Shown here: in pieces, positions 58,440 to 59,972 of the stretch
Layout: each line of letters begins with the position of its first letter
Numbering within the stretch: position 1 is the first letter of the stretch
IMG/VR virus record: IMGVR_UViG_3300025137_000039
Span: 1-59,972 of that record
DNA: 59,972 bases
Direction: 5' to 3' (one strand)
Source of the DNA: a virus
The notes under the pieces: generated by a model
Seen by the model: the letters and a program-made list of their open reading frames with translations, nothing else
What the model was told of the DNA's origin: nothing
The model's database searches: none
Made by a program: the position numbers and the translations under genes

Positions 58440-59039
58440 ATGAGTGAAAACTTTGAAACACGTTATGAGGATAGTATTCCTAAAGATACTGTCACTCATT
58501 CCAAATATTATTATGATAAAGACAGGAACAAAGAATATAAAAATTGGGATTTAACAAATGGTTCTCAAGACTTTTGGAATTATGATGGAGGAAGTATGGT
58601 AGGTAATCCTATGGGAGCAGAATCATCATCAGATACTATTAATTTTAGTAGTGATATTGTTGCTGCTGCACCAGTTCCAATGATTTTTGGTGCAGAGGGT
58701 GAAGATCATATCTCTTTTGATCTAACAGAACCTTCTAATCCTCCAACCACTAGTAGGAGGAAGTATAGTGAAGATGTAATCATTAAAGAGTTGCAAGATT
58801 ACATTACTAGAACATATGATCAGCATTATTCTGCTGGTGATGATAAGATTCAAACTCTTGATCTGATTGAAGCTTGTGGTGATGGTGAAGCATTCTGTAG
58901 ATCCAACATCCTTAAGTATGCATCAAGATACGATAAGAAGGGTACTGCCCGTCGTGACATTATGAAGATTCTGCACTATGCTGTTCTTCTAATGCATTTT
59001 AATGATAAAAATGCAAAACGTGAAACCTACCCACAGTGA
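58440..59039 (+). CDS. DUF3310-like protein, 199 aa
   Basis: The C-terminal part from about residue 129 (HYSAGDDKIQTLDLIEACGD, then EAFCRSNILKYASRYDKKGT and MKILHYAVLLMHF) matches the DUF3310 pattern found in many phages. The first ~120 residues are a polar, less conserved extension. ATG 58440 is chosen over 58401 because GAGGAA sits at ribosome-site distance and 58401 precedes the predicted RNA start. Function unknown, often discussed as nucleotide-metabolism related. Confidence 0.75.
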   Translation: MSENFETRYEDSIPKDTVTHSKYYYDKDRNKEYKNWDLTNGSQDFWNYDGGSMVGNPMGAESSSDTINFSSDIVAAAPVPMIFGAEGEDHISFDLTEPSNPPTTSRRKYSEDVIIKELQDYITRTYDQHYSAGDDKIQTLDLIEACGDGEAFCRSNILKYASRYDKKGTARRDIMKILHYAVLLMHFNDKNAKRETYPQ

Positions 59040-59061
59040 GATGAAACTGAAACCTACAACT

Positions 59062-59727
59062 ATGAAACTGTCTGAAACCACTGTCAATCTTCTGAAGAAC
59101 TTCTCTTCAATCAATCAGTCAATTCTTTTTAAAGAAGGTAGTAAACTTCGCACTATTAGTGTTATGAAGAATATCCTTGCTGAAGCTAATATTGAAGAAG
59201 ACTTCTCAAAGGATTTTGCAATCTATGACCTTAATCAATTCCTTAATGGTCTATCACTTCATTCTGATGCAGAACTTGATTTTAAAAATGATGGTTATGT
59301 GATGATCAGAGAAGGAAAGATGCGTAGCAAGTATTTCTTTGCTGATCCATCTGTAATTGTTGCACCACCAGATAAAGATATCACTCTCCCAACAGAGGAT
59401 GTATGTTTTATTCTTACAAGTCAACAACTAGAAAAACTTAAGAAAGCATCATCAATTTATCAACTACCTGATATTTCTGCTGTTGGTGAAGCAGGAGTTA
59501 TCAAACTGGTTGCAAGAGATAAGAAGAATGACACCTCTAATGATTTCTCTATCATTGTTGGTGAAACAGATAAAGAGTTTGTCTTCAACTTTAAAGAAGA
59601 GAACCTTAAGATTGTTCCTGGAACTTATGATGTAATTGTTTCTGAAAAACTTCTTGCCAAGTTTACCAACCAAAACATTAATGTAACTTATTATATTGCT
59701 TTAGAACCAGACTCTACTTTTGGATAA
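59062..59727 (+). CDS. 45: sliding clamp gp45
   Basis: The 221-residue protein aligns with T4 gp45 (228 aa). The start MKLSETTVNLLKNFSSIN matches T4 MKLSKDTTALLKNFATIN, 'DFAIYDLNQFLNGLSL' matches 'DVAIYDLNGFLGILSL', and the end YYIALEPDSTFG matches. It is the DNA polymerase clamp and, in T4, the mobile activator of late transcription with gp55. ATG 59062 is chosen from the T4 alignment; ATG 59041, one base after the previous stop, is the alternative. Confidence 0.93.
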   Translation: MKLSETTVNLLKNFSSINQSILFKEGSKLRTISVMKNILAEANIEEDFSKDFAIYDLNQFLNGLSLHSDAELDFKNDGYVMIREGKMRSKYFFADPSVIVAPPDKDITLPTEDVCFILTSQQLEKLKKASSIYQLPDISAVGEAGVIKLVARDKKNDTSNDFSIIVGETDKEFVFNFKEENLKIVPGTYDVIVSEKLLAKFTNQNINVTYYIALEPDSTFG

Positions 59728-59732
59728 GATGA

Positions 59733-59972
59733 GTGAAAACTCTTTACATAGTTGACATAGGCAATGGTGAATGTGTAACTCATGATGGTTATATACAGAT
59801 TGGTATATTTGATCATTCTGTTGAAAAACATATTGAGTTGAGTAATTCTATCTGTGGTGATAATCCTATTGATTGGCAAGTAACATATTGGATGCCTGAT
59901 ATCTTTATGAATAGATACAAAAGAGTTTCTTTTCAAAAAACTGAAAAGAAAAATGAAGGCAGTCCTAAAACA
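59733..59972 (+). CDS. 5' part of an unknown gene, cut by the window end
   Basis: A GTG start 5 nt after the gp45 stop opens a frame that stays open to the edge (80 codons). The product begins MKTLYIVDIGNGECVTHDGY and has WQVTYWMPDIFMN. A DxGxG/GY pattern near the start suggests an alpha/beta fold, but no family is recognised. AAGATGA upstream could serve as a weak ribosome site. Confidence 0.6.
   Translation, partial: MKTLYIVDIGNGECVTHDGYIQIGIFDHSVEKHIELSNSICGDNPIDWQVTYWMPDIFMNRYKRVSFQKTEKKNEGSPKT

Noticed and set aside
1-59972. tRNA genes, integrase, insertion sequences
   Set aside because: No cloverleaf with a T-loop was noticed in the gaps, and no transposase or recombinase motif appears in any reading frame examined. 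A tRNAscan run would be the decisive check.

Overview
The window reads as one continuous, single-strand block of a T4-like myovirus genome. It is AT-rich and tightly packed, and every supported gene is on the + strand. The gene set (gp25, gp6, gp8, gp13-gp23, UvsY, UvsW, gp55, gp47, gp46, gp45), a CobS-like AAA+ ATPase, a DUF3110-type protein otherwise typical of cyanobacteria, and several small genes that look like conserved cyanophage hypotheticals point to a marine cyanophage, probably of low-GC Prochlorococcus or Synechococcus. The host is an inference: no photosynthesis gene lies in this window.

Layout. 1-2300 is an accessory and regulatory stretch: tiny genes chained by ATGA overlaps, an array of TGTG-N3-CACA repeats, three sigma70-type promoters, strong inverted repeats and a possible small structured RNA ending at a terminator. 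2325-4357 holds a glycosyltransferase-like gene, four very small genes closed by a terminator, and a 222-aa unknown. 4397-28106 is the baseplate block: gp25, gp6, a 4002-aa giant in the gp7 position, a gp8-like protein and a 2533-aa DUF4815/gp10-like protein. 28103-33548 is neck and terminase: two small virion-associated genes, gp13, gp14, gp15, gp16. 33589-36853 is a 3.3-kb insertion between the two terminase subunits, encoding a coiled-coil fibre-like protein and a mosaic basic protein. 36862-47712 is gp17, tail (gp18, gp19) and head assembly (gp20, a gp67-like gene, a 185-aa unknown, gp21, gp22, gp23). 47809-54549 is a tail-completion-like gene followed by recombination and late-transcription genes (UvsY, UvsW, gp55, gp47, DUF3110, gp46). 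54546-59972 has small genes, a metallopeptidase/VWA protein with its MoxR/CobS-type ATPase partner, a DUF3310-like protein, the sliding clamp gp45 and a truncated last gene.

How it works together. Ten short NATAAATA motifs sit 13-41 nt before structural and recombination genes. They match the T4 late-promoter core read by gp55 with the sliding clamp gp45, and both of those proteins are encoded here. Genes outside the late modules instead have TTGACA/TATAAT-type promoters, mostly with exactly 17-nt spacing, including one for gp55 that is covered by an operator-like dyad. Hairpin terminators sit next to late promoters at gp19/gp20, gp21/gp22 and gp23/gp3, so the late region is probably transcribed as separately punctuated units. 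No tRNA, CRISPR array, insertion sequence or integrase was found.
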